The notes under the pieces: model-generated
The model's database searches: none
What the model was told of the DNA's origin: nothing
Seen by the model: only the letters and a program-made list of their open reading frames with translations
Made by a program: the position numbers and the translations under genes
In this document: in pieces, positions 7,590 through 13,964 of the stretch
Layout: each line of letters begins with the position of its first letter
How positions within the stretch are numbered: position 1 is the first letter of the stretch
NCBI GenBank assembly: GCA_025450405.1
Contig: JANWHL010000019.1
Coordinates: 1-20,122 of the forward strand
Length of the DNA stretch: 20,122 nucleotides
From: Ktedonobacterales bacterium
Lineage (GTDB): Bacteria; Chloroflexota; Ktedonobacteria; Ktedonobacterales; JADMIN01
Direction: 5' to 3'

Positions 7590-7601
7590 TGCGCCCGCGC
7601 A
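7590..7601. promoter_or_regulatory. Operator-like palindrome TGCGC-CC-GCGCA, copy 1
   Basis: This perfect match to TGCGC-NN-GCGCA lies 56-67 bp upstream of the PQQ kinase start codon. The same 10 fixed bases recur twice in front of the second kinase gene (13636 and 13843). A reading of both strands found no other exact copy in the window. Confidence 0.4.
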
Positions 7602-7759
7602 CAGCGTGTGTGCGGTATGCGCGTGCGGTGTCCGCGAGCGCGGTGTCTCCGTGCTGTTATCTTGCCATGGAACAGCGCGCCTGGTGGCGTTTCACGGGCT
7701 CTTCCGTAGGCTTCTCTAGTGATATAACGCGCGGATCGGCCCGCGGTTGTGGGCATCGC

Positions 7760-7778
7760 GGGGATCATCTGGGGATCA
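7760..7778. repeat. Direct GGGGATCA repeats at 11-bp period
   Basis: GGGGATCA occurs at 7760-7767 and 7771-7778, one helical turn apart, with a degenerate third unit at 7781. On the minus strand they lie just upstream of where a -35 would sit for the TTATAT at 7727-7722, a usual place for an activator site. Confidence 0.3.
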
Positions 7779-7979
7779 CCGGGAAGATCTGAATGGCGCT
7801 CGGGGCGGCCATGATCTCTCCCGCTTGCTCGCCCCGCGCTTCCGCATTGTACCATGGATCGAAGCGCTCGCCGGCCCGACCCCTCAAGGGGGAGTACCAA
7901 CGCATCAGCGGATGCGCGTCCTCCATGGCAGATGCGCGAGATACACCGGCGAGTGTCCATGCATGGGCAGCGCGCCTCC

Positions 7980-9845
7980 TCAGACCGCGACACCGGCGAG
8001 CGGCGCCAGCAGCGCCCGGACGCTTGGCGCCAGCGGTCCGTCCGGGCTGATGGCCAACGCGGTCCGCAGCTCCCCCGCCGCGGTCACCAGATCGTCGTGC
8101 TGGAGGGCATACCGCCCGAGGTGAATGTAGGCGCGTGGGTCGCCAGGATCGACCTCGACGGTCCGCTCGTAGATGGCCTCGGCCTGGTCGGTTTGGCCCA
8201 TCAACGTGTAGATCTGGCCCGCGAGGTCGCGCACCGCGGCGGACGTGGGCCAGCGGCCCAGCGCCACATTCGCGGCATGAGCGGCGCGGCCATCGTAGAT
8301 GCCGACCTGGTAATCCACATAGAACTGGAGAAGGGCGACGGAATAGGAGGGGTCGTCGCCGAGATTCGCGCCCTGGTCCAGGTTGAGCTCGGCCTGGACG
8401 TAGCCATACTCGCCCAGGTAGGCGCGCCCAAGCTCGGACCAGAGCAGCGGATTGCTCTTGTCGGACTCGGTTGCGGCGCTGAATTGGTCAATGGCGGTCT
8501 GCCAGTCGCGCGCGGCCATGGCCTGTTCGCCGGCGACGAAGAGGGTGAACGACTCTGACGGATCCAGTTGGAGGGCGATGGTCTCGTCGGCACGCGCCGG
8601 CGCGGTTTCTCCCGCCAGCATCTCGACCCAGGCGAGGTAGGCGTGCGGCGGCCCGGCGGTGGGGTCGGCGGCGATGGCCCGCTCCAGCGGCGCGCGTGCG
8701 AAGGTGGGCATGTCGTTCTGGAGGAAGGTGAAGCCGAGTTGGGCCAGATCGGGCTCATCCTGGGGCGCGGCGGCCGCCAGCAGAACAAACCCCTGGTCGA
8801 GGGCGTCCTGGGCGTGGTAGCCGCCGAGCTGGCGGGCCGCCACAAGGTCGCGCTGGGCGGTGGGATAGTCGCCCAGACTGAGCGCGATGAGCCCGAGCTG
8901 GGTCAAGGCCTGGTCGTCGGTGGTGGGCAGCGCATGCCACTGCGCCGCCGCCAGGTCCAGGCGTCCCTGGGATTCGTAGAGCGCCGCCAGCCGCCGGTGC
9001 GCCGTCCAACTGCCGCTGGCCGCCGCGCGCCGCCAGTCACTCACGGCGGTGTCGGGGGCGCCGCGGGCCAGCTCGACATCGCCCATCGCCAGCCAGACAT
9101 TGGGGTCGCTGTCGCCCAATGCCTGGCAGCGCTGGTAGGCCGCGATGGCGGGCGCGGCGAGGCGCTGGAGCGCCAGCACGTCGCCGGTGAGGCAGGCGGG
9201 CCGGGGATCGCGCGGATGCAGGCGCGCGGCCTGGGCATAGAACGCGAGCGCCCGGTCATAGCGATACACCGCGCGGGCGGCGCTGGCCGCGGCGAAGAGA
9301 TCGTTCGACCCTGGCCCGATGGGCACCAACACCGCGGCCAGCAGCAGAAGCGCCGCCGCCCAATCCAATGGGCGCCACCACCGTGCCGGCCGGCGCCAGA
9401 TGGCGCGCGTGAGGGCGAGGAACCAGGCCGGTGGCGCGGCGGGAGCAGGCGCCAATGGGGAATCGTCGGCGGCGGGGGTGGCATCGAGCGGGTCGGCGGG
9501 CGGGTCGGCGTCGAGGGGGTCGGCGTCGAGGGGGTCGGCGTCGAGGGGGTCGGCGTCGTCGAGCGGTGCCGGTGCGGGAGCGTCCTGGCTCGCGGGCGGA
9601 TCGCCCTCGGGTCGAGCGGGGCGCGTGGTCGGGGCGAGCGGGCGCGTGATCTCGGCGGCGCTGCCGCGCATAGTGGTGTCCCTCGGACCCGCGGGCCGCG
9701 CGACGGGACCCGAAGGCGCGGGCGGCGCGATTGGTCCAGTGGTCGGAGCGGTTGCGGGGCCAAGGATCGGCCCACTGGCTGGGGGGAAGGCGGGCGGCGC
9801 GCCGGGTGCGGGCGGTGGACTGGCGCGGGGGGTGAGATCATCCAT
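7980..9845 (-). CDS. Membrane-anchored TPR-repeat protein with Pro-rich N-terminus
   Basis: This 621-residue protein has a Pro/Ala-rich disordered region (about 5-140) that includes a tandem DPLDA repeat (about 99-113). A basic patch (RRPARWWR) and one membrane segment (about 161-177) follow. TPR-like helical repeats fill the rest (about 183-615), with units such as YDRALAFYAQAARLHPRDP, GRLDLAAAQWHAL and TDQAEAIYERTVEVDPGDP. The positive-inside rule puts the N-terminus in the cytoplasm and the TPR domain outside. TPR arrays bind proteins; no enzyme motif is visible. The ATG at 9845 has no Shine-Dalgarno, but a strong promoter ends nine bases before it, so the mRNA is probably leaderless. The stop is 445 bp upstream of the kinase. 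A role as an outer partner of the signalling genes is inference. Confidence 0.82.
   Translation of the reverse strand: MDDLTPRASPPPAPGAPPAFPPASGPILGPATAPTTGPIAPPAPSGPVARPAGPRDTTMRGSAAEITRPLAPTTRPARPEGDPPASQDAPAPAPLDDADPLDADPLDADPLDADPPADPLDATPAADDSPLAPAPAAPPAWFLALTRAIWRRPARWWRPLDWAAALLLLAAVLVPIGPGSNDLFAAASAARAVYRYDRALAFYAQAARLHPRDPRPACLTGDVLALQRLAAPAIAAYQRCQALGDSDPNVWLAMGDVELARGAPDTAVSDWRRAAASGSWTAHRRLAALYESQGRLDLAAAQWHALPTTDDQALTQLGLIALSLGDYPTAQRDLVAARQLGGYHAQDALDQGFVLLAAAAPQDEPDLAQLGFTFLQNDMPTFARAPLERAIAADPTAGPPHAYLAWVEMLAGETAPARADETIALQLDPSESFTLFVAGEQAMAARDWQTAIDQFSAATESDKSNPLLWSELGRAYLGEYGYVQAELNLDQGANLGDDPSYSVALLQFYVDYQVGIYDGRAAHAANVALGRWPTSAAVRDLAGQIYTLMGQTDQAEAIYERTVEVDPGDPRAYIHLGRYALQHDDLVTAAGELRTALAISPDGPLAPSVRALLAPLAGVAV
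9504..9558 (-). repeat. 15-bp in-frame tandem repeat in the TPR gene
   Basis: Three perfect copies of GTCGGCGTCGAGGGG (plus-strand reading) fill 9504-9548, and a partial fourth runs to 9558. Read in the gene they encode DPLDA units in the Pro-rich cytoplasmic tail. Copy-number change would keep the frame and alter linker length. Confidence 0.85.
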
Positions 9846-9854
9846 GGTGCGGCC

Positions 9855-9883
9855 ATTCTATGCGTCGGCCCGCCACGGGTCAA
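9855..9883 (-). promoter_or_regulatory. Leaderless sigma70-type promoter for the TPR gene
   Basis: On the minus strand, -35 TTGACC (9883-9878, five of six matches) and -10 TAGAAT (9860-9855, five of six) are exactly 17 bp apart. Only nine bases separate the -10 from the ATG at 9845, so transcription should start at or next to the start codon. The absence of a Shine-Dalgarno fits. The TGA stop of the upstream HAD gene lies inside the -35 hexamer. Confidence 0.7.
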
Positions 9884-10566
9884 CCGCCATCCCCCGCCTG
9901 GTCTATGCCCGCGCCACGCAGATTCTCGAGGAAAACCAGCGTCACCCCATCCAGCGAGTCGCGCCGGATGGCATCTGCGGGAAAGGCGAACTGGATCGTG
10001 ACGGGGTTGGGGACCACCAGGCAGGCGAGACCCGCCGCGCGCGCCGCCAGCAGGCCATTGGGCGAGTCCTCGATGGCGATGGCCTCGGTGGCCGCGACGC
10101 CCAGACGCCGGAGCGCGTAGAGGTAGAGCGCGGGGTCCGGCTTGACGCGCTCGACATCGTCGCGGGCGCTGAGGACATCGAAGTCGCCGCGCAGACCGAG
10201 TCGCTCCAGGTGGGCCGCCACGTAGGCGCGCGAGGAGCTCGATGCCAGGCCAACCTTGAGATGTCGCTCCCGTGCCGCGCGCAGCAGGGCCACCACTCCC
10301 GGCCGCGGCACCTCGCCCGCGATCAACGCGCGCACGCGGTCGAATTGCGCCGCCTCGATGGCATCGCGGGGCAGCGCCTGGCCGATCAACTCCTCCAAAT
10401 ACCCGACCGGGTCAAAGGCGTCGGCGGAGGTGCCCACCGCGCGCGCCCAGACGGCGGGCGGCAGGTCGGCGCCGTGCTGGCGGTAGATCTCGCGCCATGC
10501 CTGGTATTCGGGGGTCTCGGTGTCGAGGATGGTGCCGTCGAAGTCGAAGATGATGGCGCGGAGCAT
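9880..10566 (-). CDS. Beta-phosphoglucomutase-like HAD phosphatase
   Basis: This 228-residue HAD subfamily IA protein of the beta-phosphoglucomutase/sugar-phosphatase type starts right at motif I, IIFDFDGTILDTE, with both catalytic Asp residues (Asp8 and Asp10). Motif II is the SSS in VGLASSSSRAYV, motif III is VKPDP and motif IV is AIEDSPNGLLAA. The cap domain lies between motifs I and II, as is usual. It probably acts on a small phosphorylated sugar or nucleotide, but the substrate cannot be told. The ATG at 10566 has only a weak AAGG about 10 bases upstream. TATACT (10630-10625, minus) could be a -10 about 60 bp upstream, without a clear -35. The 273-bp region to the divergent DUF4097 gene also holds a tight GGCGCCC-CT-GGGCGCC repeat (10744-10759). 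Confidence 0.88.
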   Translation of the reverse strand: MLRAIIFDFDGTILDTETPEYQAWREIYRQHGADLPPAVWARAVGTSADAFDPVGYLEELIGQALPRDAIEAAQFDRVRALIAGEVPRPGVVALLRAARERHLKVGLASSSSRAYVAAHLERLGLRGDFDVLSARDDVERVKPDPALYLYALRRLGVAATEAIAIEDSPNGLLAARAAGLACLVVPNPVTIQFAFPADAIRRDSLDGVTLVFLENLRGAGIDQAGDGG

Positions 10567-10839
10567 GGGGGGCAACCTTGTGTCTCGATGCCATGGACAG
10601 GAACAGGTCCAGGGCACGAGCCCAAGTATACGCTGGGCGGTGGCGGCGCGCCACTGAGCGGTACCCTCTATTGCTCGGTGGCGGACAGGCGTCGCCGGCC
10701 CATCTCCAACCCGCCATTGTGCCGCGACGTAGTGTTGGATGGCGGCGCCCCTGGGCGCCGGAGGAGGAGACCCCGCCCGCGCGGGCCACGGGCTCGATGT
10801 GCGGATGGCCGCGCGGCGGGACTGGTACGGGAGGACACC

Positions 10840-11613
10840 ATGGACGACGCATCGCGAGGGCGTGGCGGGCTCTTTTCGAGCCTGGCGAGCCTGGTCAGCA
10901 AATTCACCCGCGGCCCGGAGGTCACGGATACGGTCACGCGCACCTTCACCGTCGGCGCCGGAGCACGCGTCGTGGCGCACAATCCCATTGGCACGCTCAA
11001 GGTCCACGGGGACGGGAGCGGCGCGGTCGCCGTGGAGGTGGTCAAGAAGGGGCGCGGCGAGATCACCCAGCAAGACCTCGAGCGCATCCAAGTCAACTGC
11101 ACACAGGATGGCGACCTCGTGACGGTGGATGTGGTGATGGACCACCATCTCTCGCTCGACCGGCAGATGTGGGCCGATCTCAATCTGACCGTCCCCACAT
11201 CAGTGAACCTGGATCTGCGCCTGGAGGCCGGGGCGCTCGAAGTCCACGACACGCGCGGCACGCTGGCGGCGCGGGTGGACGCCGGCTCGATCCAGGCCGA
11301 GGGCGTCAATCTGAGCGGCAGCTCGCGCGCGAATGTGGACGCCGGGCAGATCCAGATTGCCGGCGCGCTGGTGGGGGGTACCACGCTCGATGTGCGGGTG
11401 GACGCCGGGCGCATCAAGCTGACGCTGCCCCAGGCCACCCCGGCGCGGCTGGAGGCTTCCACCGACGTCGGCGCGATCAACATCTCGGGCTGGAACATCC
11501 CGGTGCTGCGCAACATCACGTCGGCGCGCGCGGCGGGCGACCTGGGCCCGAACCCAAGCGGATCGCTCACCGCGCATGTGGACATGGGCGAGATCAGCAT
11601 CTCGGTGGGCTGA
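10840..11613 (+). CDS. DUF4097-type beta-helix protein
   Basis: This 257-residue protein resembles the DUF4097 (putative adhesin-like) family. After a short helical start (1-28), the region from about 30 on is beta-rich. A V/T-D-x-G-x-I motif recurs as VDAGSI (146), VDAGQI (166), VDAGRI (187), TDVGAI (208) and VDMGEI (247). Spacing is about 20 residues, widening before the last copy, as expected for the rungs of a right-handed beta-helix. No signal peptide or membrane segment is visible, so it seems cytoplasmic despite the adhesin label often given to this family. The ATG at 10840 is chosen for GGGAGGA about five bases upstream; the open frame further upstream has no homology and lacks a ribosome binding site. 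The function is unknown. Confidence 0.8.
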   Translation: MDDASRGRGGLFSSLASLVSKFTRGPEVTDTVTRTFTVGAGARVVAHNPIGTLKVHGDGSGAVAVEVVKKGRGEITQQDLERIQVNCTQDGDLVTVDVVMDHHLSLDRQMWADLNLTVPTSVNLDLRLEAGALEVHDTRGTLAARVDAGSIQAEGVNLSGSSRANVDAGQIQIAGALVGGTTLDVRVDAGRIKLTLPQATPARLEASTDVGAINISGWNIPVLRNITSARAAGDLGPNPSGSLTAHVDMGEISISVG

Positions 11614-11642
11614 GCGCGCACGTGCAACCTGCCAAGGTGGAT

Positions 11643-11664
11643 CTGGGCGCGAGAGCGCTCCCAG
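11643..11664 (+). terminator. Hairpin downstream of the DUF4097 gene
   Basis: CTGGGCGC-GAGA-GCG-CT-CCCAG forms an 8-bp stem with a GAGA loop and a two-base bulge, starting 30 bases after the stop codon. The next gene converges from the right. No U-tract follows. It is terminator-like by position and GC-rich stem. Confidence 0.4.
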
Positions 11665-11791
11665 CCCCACGACGCGTCGCGCGCGAAACAGGGCTGGCGG
11701 CGGAATGTGGTCACGGCTCGCGCGCGGACCCGCGCGGCGTGGCGGCGGCGATCCGTTGGCATCGACGCGAGTTGGCAACGATGCGAGCGGG

Positions 11792-12349
11792 TTAGCTCGT
11801 GGACGCGCGGGCCGGCCGCATGAGTGGCACGCCCGAGAGGACGCCAAGGGCCGCCGCGATCAGGATCACGACGATCGCCCAGACGAGCGCGGGCTTGATG
11901 GCCATCAGGTAGACGATGCCGAACAGGACAGCGATGTAGATGTGCAGCGCCACCCGCGTGACGGGGTCCTGAATCCGCCCCACCAACGATGCGGGCACCG
12001 CCCCCGCGGGCGCCTCGCTGGCCGCCTTGGTCAGCGCCTGGATGCGGCGACCGAGGAAGGCCCCGCCCGCGGAGAGGATCAACACGAAGCAGACCGTGGC
12101 GACGATCAACCAGCCGCTCTGCCAGAGGGTGGTTGAGAGGGCCATATAGAGCCCGCCAATCACAATTAGGAGGACGCCGCCCAGCGCCACAGTCCCGGCC
12201 AGCGCGTAGAGCGCGAGCAGCGCGCGCACCTGGTCCACCGAACGGGCGGCGCGCACACCGACGAGGGCGAAGAGCCAGGCGCACACGCCGCCAACGCCCA
12301 CGATGGCGCCCACCAGATGCACAAACAGCGCGAGCGTGTAGAGGTTCAT
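11792..12349 (-). CDS. Multi-pass membrane protein, DUF2269-like
   Basis: This 185-residue integral membrane protein has four or five hydrophobic segments: about 6-32, 42-70, 78-98, 132-150 and 152-175. The N-terminal MNLYTLALFVHLVGAIVGVGG, with a His in the first helix, and the overall size resemble DUF2269-type predicted membrane proteins. That assignment is tentative, and no enzymatic motif is visible. The ATG at 12349 has GAGGGAG six bases upstream. It is divergent from the small membrane protein at 12634 (284 bp between) and convergent with DUF4097. Confidence 0.7.
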   Translation of the reverse strand: MNLYTLALFVHLVGAIVGVGGVCAWLFALVGVRAARSVDQVRALLALYALAGTVALGGVLLIVIGGLYMALSTTLWQSGWLIVATVCFVLILSAGGAFLGRRIQALTKAASEAPAGAVPASLVGRIQDPVTRVALHIYIAVLFGIVYLMAIKPALVWAIVVILIAAALGVLSGVPLMRPARASTS

Positions 12350-12536
12350 GTCACACTCCCTCTCACAGCCAGCGCCACCGCGTCCTCACCGCCAGGGGAT
12401 TGGTCGCGGGCGGGCTCGCCGCCGATCTTCACGGCACTGGCCCACCAATGGTAGCACATCGCCACGACCGCGCCGCCGGCCGGCGACACCGTGGAAGACG
12501 CCCGGTAACCACACGCCGTAATCCCTACTGTGTGGG

Positions 12537-12555
12537 GCCGCTCCGCGGGAGCGGC
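12537..12555 (+). promoter_or_regulatory. Hairpin in the leader of the small membrane protein gene
   Basis: GCCGCTCC-GCG-GGAGCGGC is a perfect 8-bp stem with a 3-base loop, ending 79 bases before the ATG. It may be an operator or a leader structure. No promoter hexamers could be placed with confidence nearby. Confidence 0.3.
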
Positions 12556-12633
12556 GTCTCTGGTGGCGCGGCGCGGTCTCGCGCGCCGGCATGCGGCGCC
12601 ACGCGGCGAGCGGCGACGAAAGAGGTGGGGACG

Positions 12634-12828
12634 ATGCGGTGGGTCATCCTGATCATTGGCATCCTGGCGATTGCCTTCGGCCTGCTCTGGACACTCCAGG
12701 GCCTCAACATCGTGCGCGGAGGCTTCATGAGCGGCCACATCCAGTACACCGTGCTCGGAGTGGTCGTAGGGATCATCGGGATCGTGCTGGTCGTCACCAG
12801 CGCGCGGCGCCGCGCGCCGAAGGGCTGA
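12634..12828 (+). CDS. 64-residue two-pass membrane protein
   Basis: This is a small protein with two hydrophobic segments, about 3-22 (VILIIGILAIAFGLLW) and 37-57 (YTVLGVVVGIIGIVLVV), joined by the LQGLNIVRGGFMSGHI loop and ending in a basic tail (RRRAPKG). By eye the LQG-N-x-x-GG-FM-G loop resembles small uncharacterised membrane proteins of actinobacteria and chloroflexi. By the positive-inside rule the C-terminus is cytoplasmic. The ATG is supported by AGAGGTGGGG a few bases upstream. A strong hairpin begins 16 bases after the stop. The function is unknown. Confidence 0.75.
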   Translation: MRWVILIIGILAIAFGLLWTLQGLNIVRGGFMSGHIQYTVLGVVVGIIGIVLVVTSARRRAPKG

Positions 12829-12843
12829 GGACCGCAATCTAGA

Positions 12844-12867
12844 GGCGCGCCGCGCACCCGGCGCGCC
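12844..12867. terminator. Hairpin 1 of 3 between convergent genes
   Basis: GGCGCGCCG and CGGCGCGCC form a perfect 9-bp stem around a 6-base loop (CGCACC), 16 bases after the small membrane protein stop. No U-tract follows. Confidence 0.55.
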
Positions 12868-12929
12868 GGACAGGTGGGCGGCCGATCAGCGAAGCTCCGT
12901 TACTGGTGTCCTCCCTTTGGCGCGACGAA

Positions 12930-12954
12930 CGCGCCTCGTACCGTACGAGGCGCG
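12930..12954. terminator. Hairpin 2 of 3 between convergent genes
   Basis: CGCGCCTCGTA-CCG-TACGAGGCGCG is a perfect 11-bp stem with a 3-base loop, the strongest inverted repeat noticed in the window. It lies midway between the convergent stop codons, so it can serve both directions. Confidence 0.6.
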
Positions 12955-12995
12955 CGGGACGCGTTATGGGACATGCCAGCGGCCGGCAGCGGGGT

Positions 12996-13016
12996 CGCGC
13001 CCGAGAGTCGGGCGCG
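12996..13016. terminator. Hairpin 3 of 3 between convergent genes
   Basis: CGCGCCCGA-GAG-TCGGGCGCG is a perfect 9-bp stem with a 3-base loop, eight bases from the stop of the minus-strand SRPBCC gene. By position it is that gene's terminator. Confidence 0.55.
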
Positions 13017-13023
13017 GAACCAC

Positions 13024-13509
13024 CTACGTCAGTGGGCCGCTCACGTCGGGATGGCCCTCGACCGTGCCACGCCAGGCGCCGGTCTCACCGGCCGCGCCGC
13101 GCGACTCGATGAAGGCCCTGAACCGCTCCAGGTCGCCCTTCACCCGGCGCTCAAGGAACCCAAGCGTCGCACCGGCGCGCTCCAGCGCGCCCGAGGGCTC
13201 GTACTCCAGCGAGAGCAGCACCCGCGTCTGGTCGGGGCCGAGCCGGTTGAAGGTCACCACGCCAGCGTTGCGGTCGCCGCTGGTGCTGTGCCACGCCACC
13301 TTCTGATCGGGGATCTGCTCGTCGATCTCCGCCTCCCACTCCTGCCGTTTGCCGCCCACCGTCGCCGTCCAGTGCAGATGCGTGGCGTCCAGTTGCCGAA
13401 CCGTCTCCACGCCCTCCATGAACTCCGGGAATGTCTCGAACTGCGTCCACTGATTGTACGCCGTGCGTACCGGCACGTTCACGTCAATCGATTGATCGGA
13501 CTTGGCCAT
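13024..13509 (-). CDS. SRPBCC-family (cyclase/dehydrase-like) protein
   Basis: This 161-residue protein has the START-like SRPBCC fold, a helix-grip pocket for hydrophobic ligands. The pattern SIDVNVPVRTAYNQWTQFE, then FPEFMEGVETV, GGKRQEWEAEIDEQIPDQKVAW, and a C-terminal helix ending KGDLERFRAFIESRG are typical of the small 'cyclase/dehydrase' branch often seen near stress genes. The short tail GAWRGTVEGH is also found in that branch. The ligand is unknown. The ATG at 13509 is chosen because AAGGAGGG lies four bases upstream; the 35-residue upstream extension of the open frame is not homologous. It is divergent from the transmembrane kinase across 455 bp. Confidence 0.85.
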   Translation of the reverse strand: MAKSDQSIDVNVPVRTAYNQWTQFETFPEFMEGVETVRQLDATHLHWTATVGGKRQEWEAEIDEQIPDQKVAWHSTSGDRNAGVVTFNRLGPDQTRVLLSLEYEPSGALERAGATLGFLERRVKGDLERFRAFIESRGAAGETGAWRGTVEGHPDVSGPLT

Positions 13510-13633
13510 ACGTCCCTCCTTCAGGGGCACATTCGTCACGCCCCTGGATGTGGCGGCCGCAAGAACGTGTCCAGCGAGAGGACATGCGGGCGCCTGGCCG
13601 TCCGCCAGCGACACACGGCTTCAGCTGGATCGC

Positions 13634-13649
13634 GGTGCGCATGCGCACC
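13634..13649. promoter_or_regulatory. 16-bp palindrome, copy 2 of TGCGC-NN-GCGCA
   Basis: GGTGCGCATGCGCACC is a perfect palindrome containing TGCGC-AT-GCGCA at 13636-13647. It lies 125 bp upstream of the SRPBCC start and about 315 bp upstream of the kinase start, so it could control either gene. Confidence 0.45.
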
Positions 13650-13783
13650 AGCCTTGGCCGGGACTGGGTGACCGACGCCCGATGCGCTAGCGCTCGGCGA
13701 TCCGTGCCGGCGGCGCCGCGAGTTTTCTGGCCGTATCCGTTCGGTATCCTCGAAGCTGAGTGGCGGCATCTTCGCGCGGGGAA

Positions 13784-13813
13784 TTGCGGTGATGCGCGAC
13801 GGCTGCATATACT
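13784..13813 (+). promoter_or_regulatory. Candidate promoter of the transmembrane kinase
   Basis: TATACT (13808-13813) matches five of six -10 positions. TTGCGG (13784-13789) is a poor -35 with 18-bp spacing. Transcription from about 13820 would give a leader near 145 bases containing the palindrome at 13841. Confidence 0.4.
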
Positions 13814-13840
13814 GTGTACGCTACTTTAGGAATGCGCCCC

Positions 13841-13856
13841 CTTGCGCGCGCGCAAG
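13841..13856. promoter_or_regulatory. 16-bp palindrome, copy 3 of TGCGC-NN-GCGCA
   Basis: CTTGCGCGCGCGCAAG is a perfect palindrome containing TGCGC-GC-GCGCA at 13843-13854. It lies 109 bp upstream of the kinase ATG and about 28 bp after the candidate -10, a place where a repressor could block transcription. Confidence 0.45.
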
Positions 13857-13964
13857 CTCCCCGCTCCCCTCTATTGGCTGGGCCAACCGTGACCTATCCA
13901 CACACCCCGTCGCCACGTCTCGCTCGGATGTTCGCCGTCTCGCTCGGACCACGGGAGGTGAAGC

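Larger units (their letters stand above)
7535..7979. other. Intergenic region upstream of the PQQ kinase
   Basis: These 445 bp lie between the TPR gene stop and the kinase start, both minus strand. The kinase frame stays open through almost all of it, but the translation is Arg/Ala/Gly-rich without homology and lacks a ribosome binding site. It holds the palindromic motif at 7590-7601, a minus-strand TTATAT (7727-7722) that may be a -10 without a good -35, and two direct GGGGATCA repeats at 7760-7778. No RNA gene was recognised. Confidence 0.5.
13510..13964. other. Divergent intergenic region before the transmembrane kinase
   Basis: These 455 bp hold two perfect 16-bp palindromes (13634-13649 and 13841-13856), a weaker GCGCTAGCGC palindrome (13684-13693) and a candidate plus-strand promoter (13784-13813). 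No coding sequence or RNA gene is recognisable. The region is unusually rich in inverted repeats built on the same GCGC half-site. Confidence 0.6.

Noticed and set aside
6071..7792. 573-residue plus-strand ORF antisense to the PQQ kinase
   Set aside because: It is a GC-driven shadow: no homology, no ribosome binding site, and the opposite strand encodes an unmistakable kinase.
7535..7993. N-terminal extension of the PQQ kinase
   Set aside because: The open frame continues, but the translation is Arg/Ala-rich, not kinase-like, and good ribosome binding signals sit at 7534-7540 instead.
8568..10001. 477-residue plus-strand ORF antisense to the TPR and HAD genes
   Set aside because: Low-complexity Gly/Arg translation without recognisable domains; the minus strand carries the real genes.
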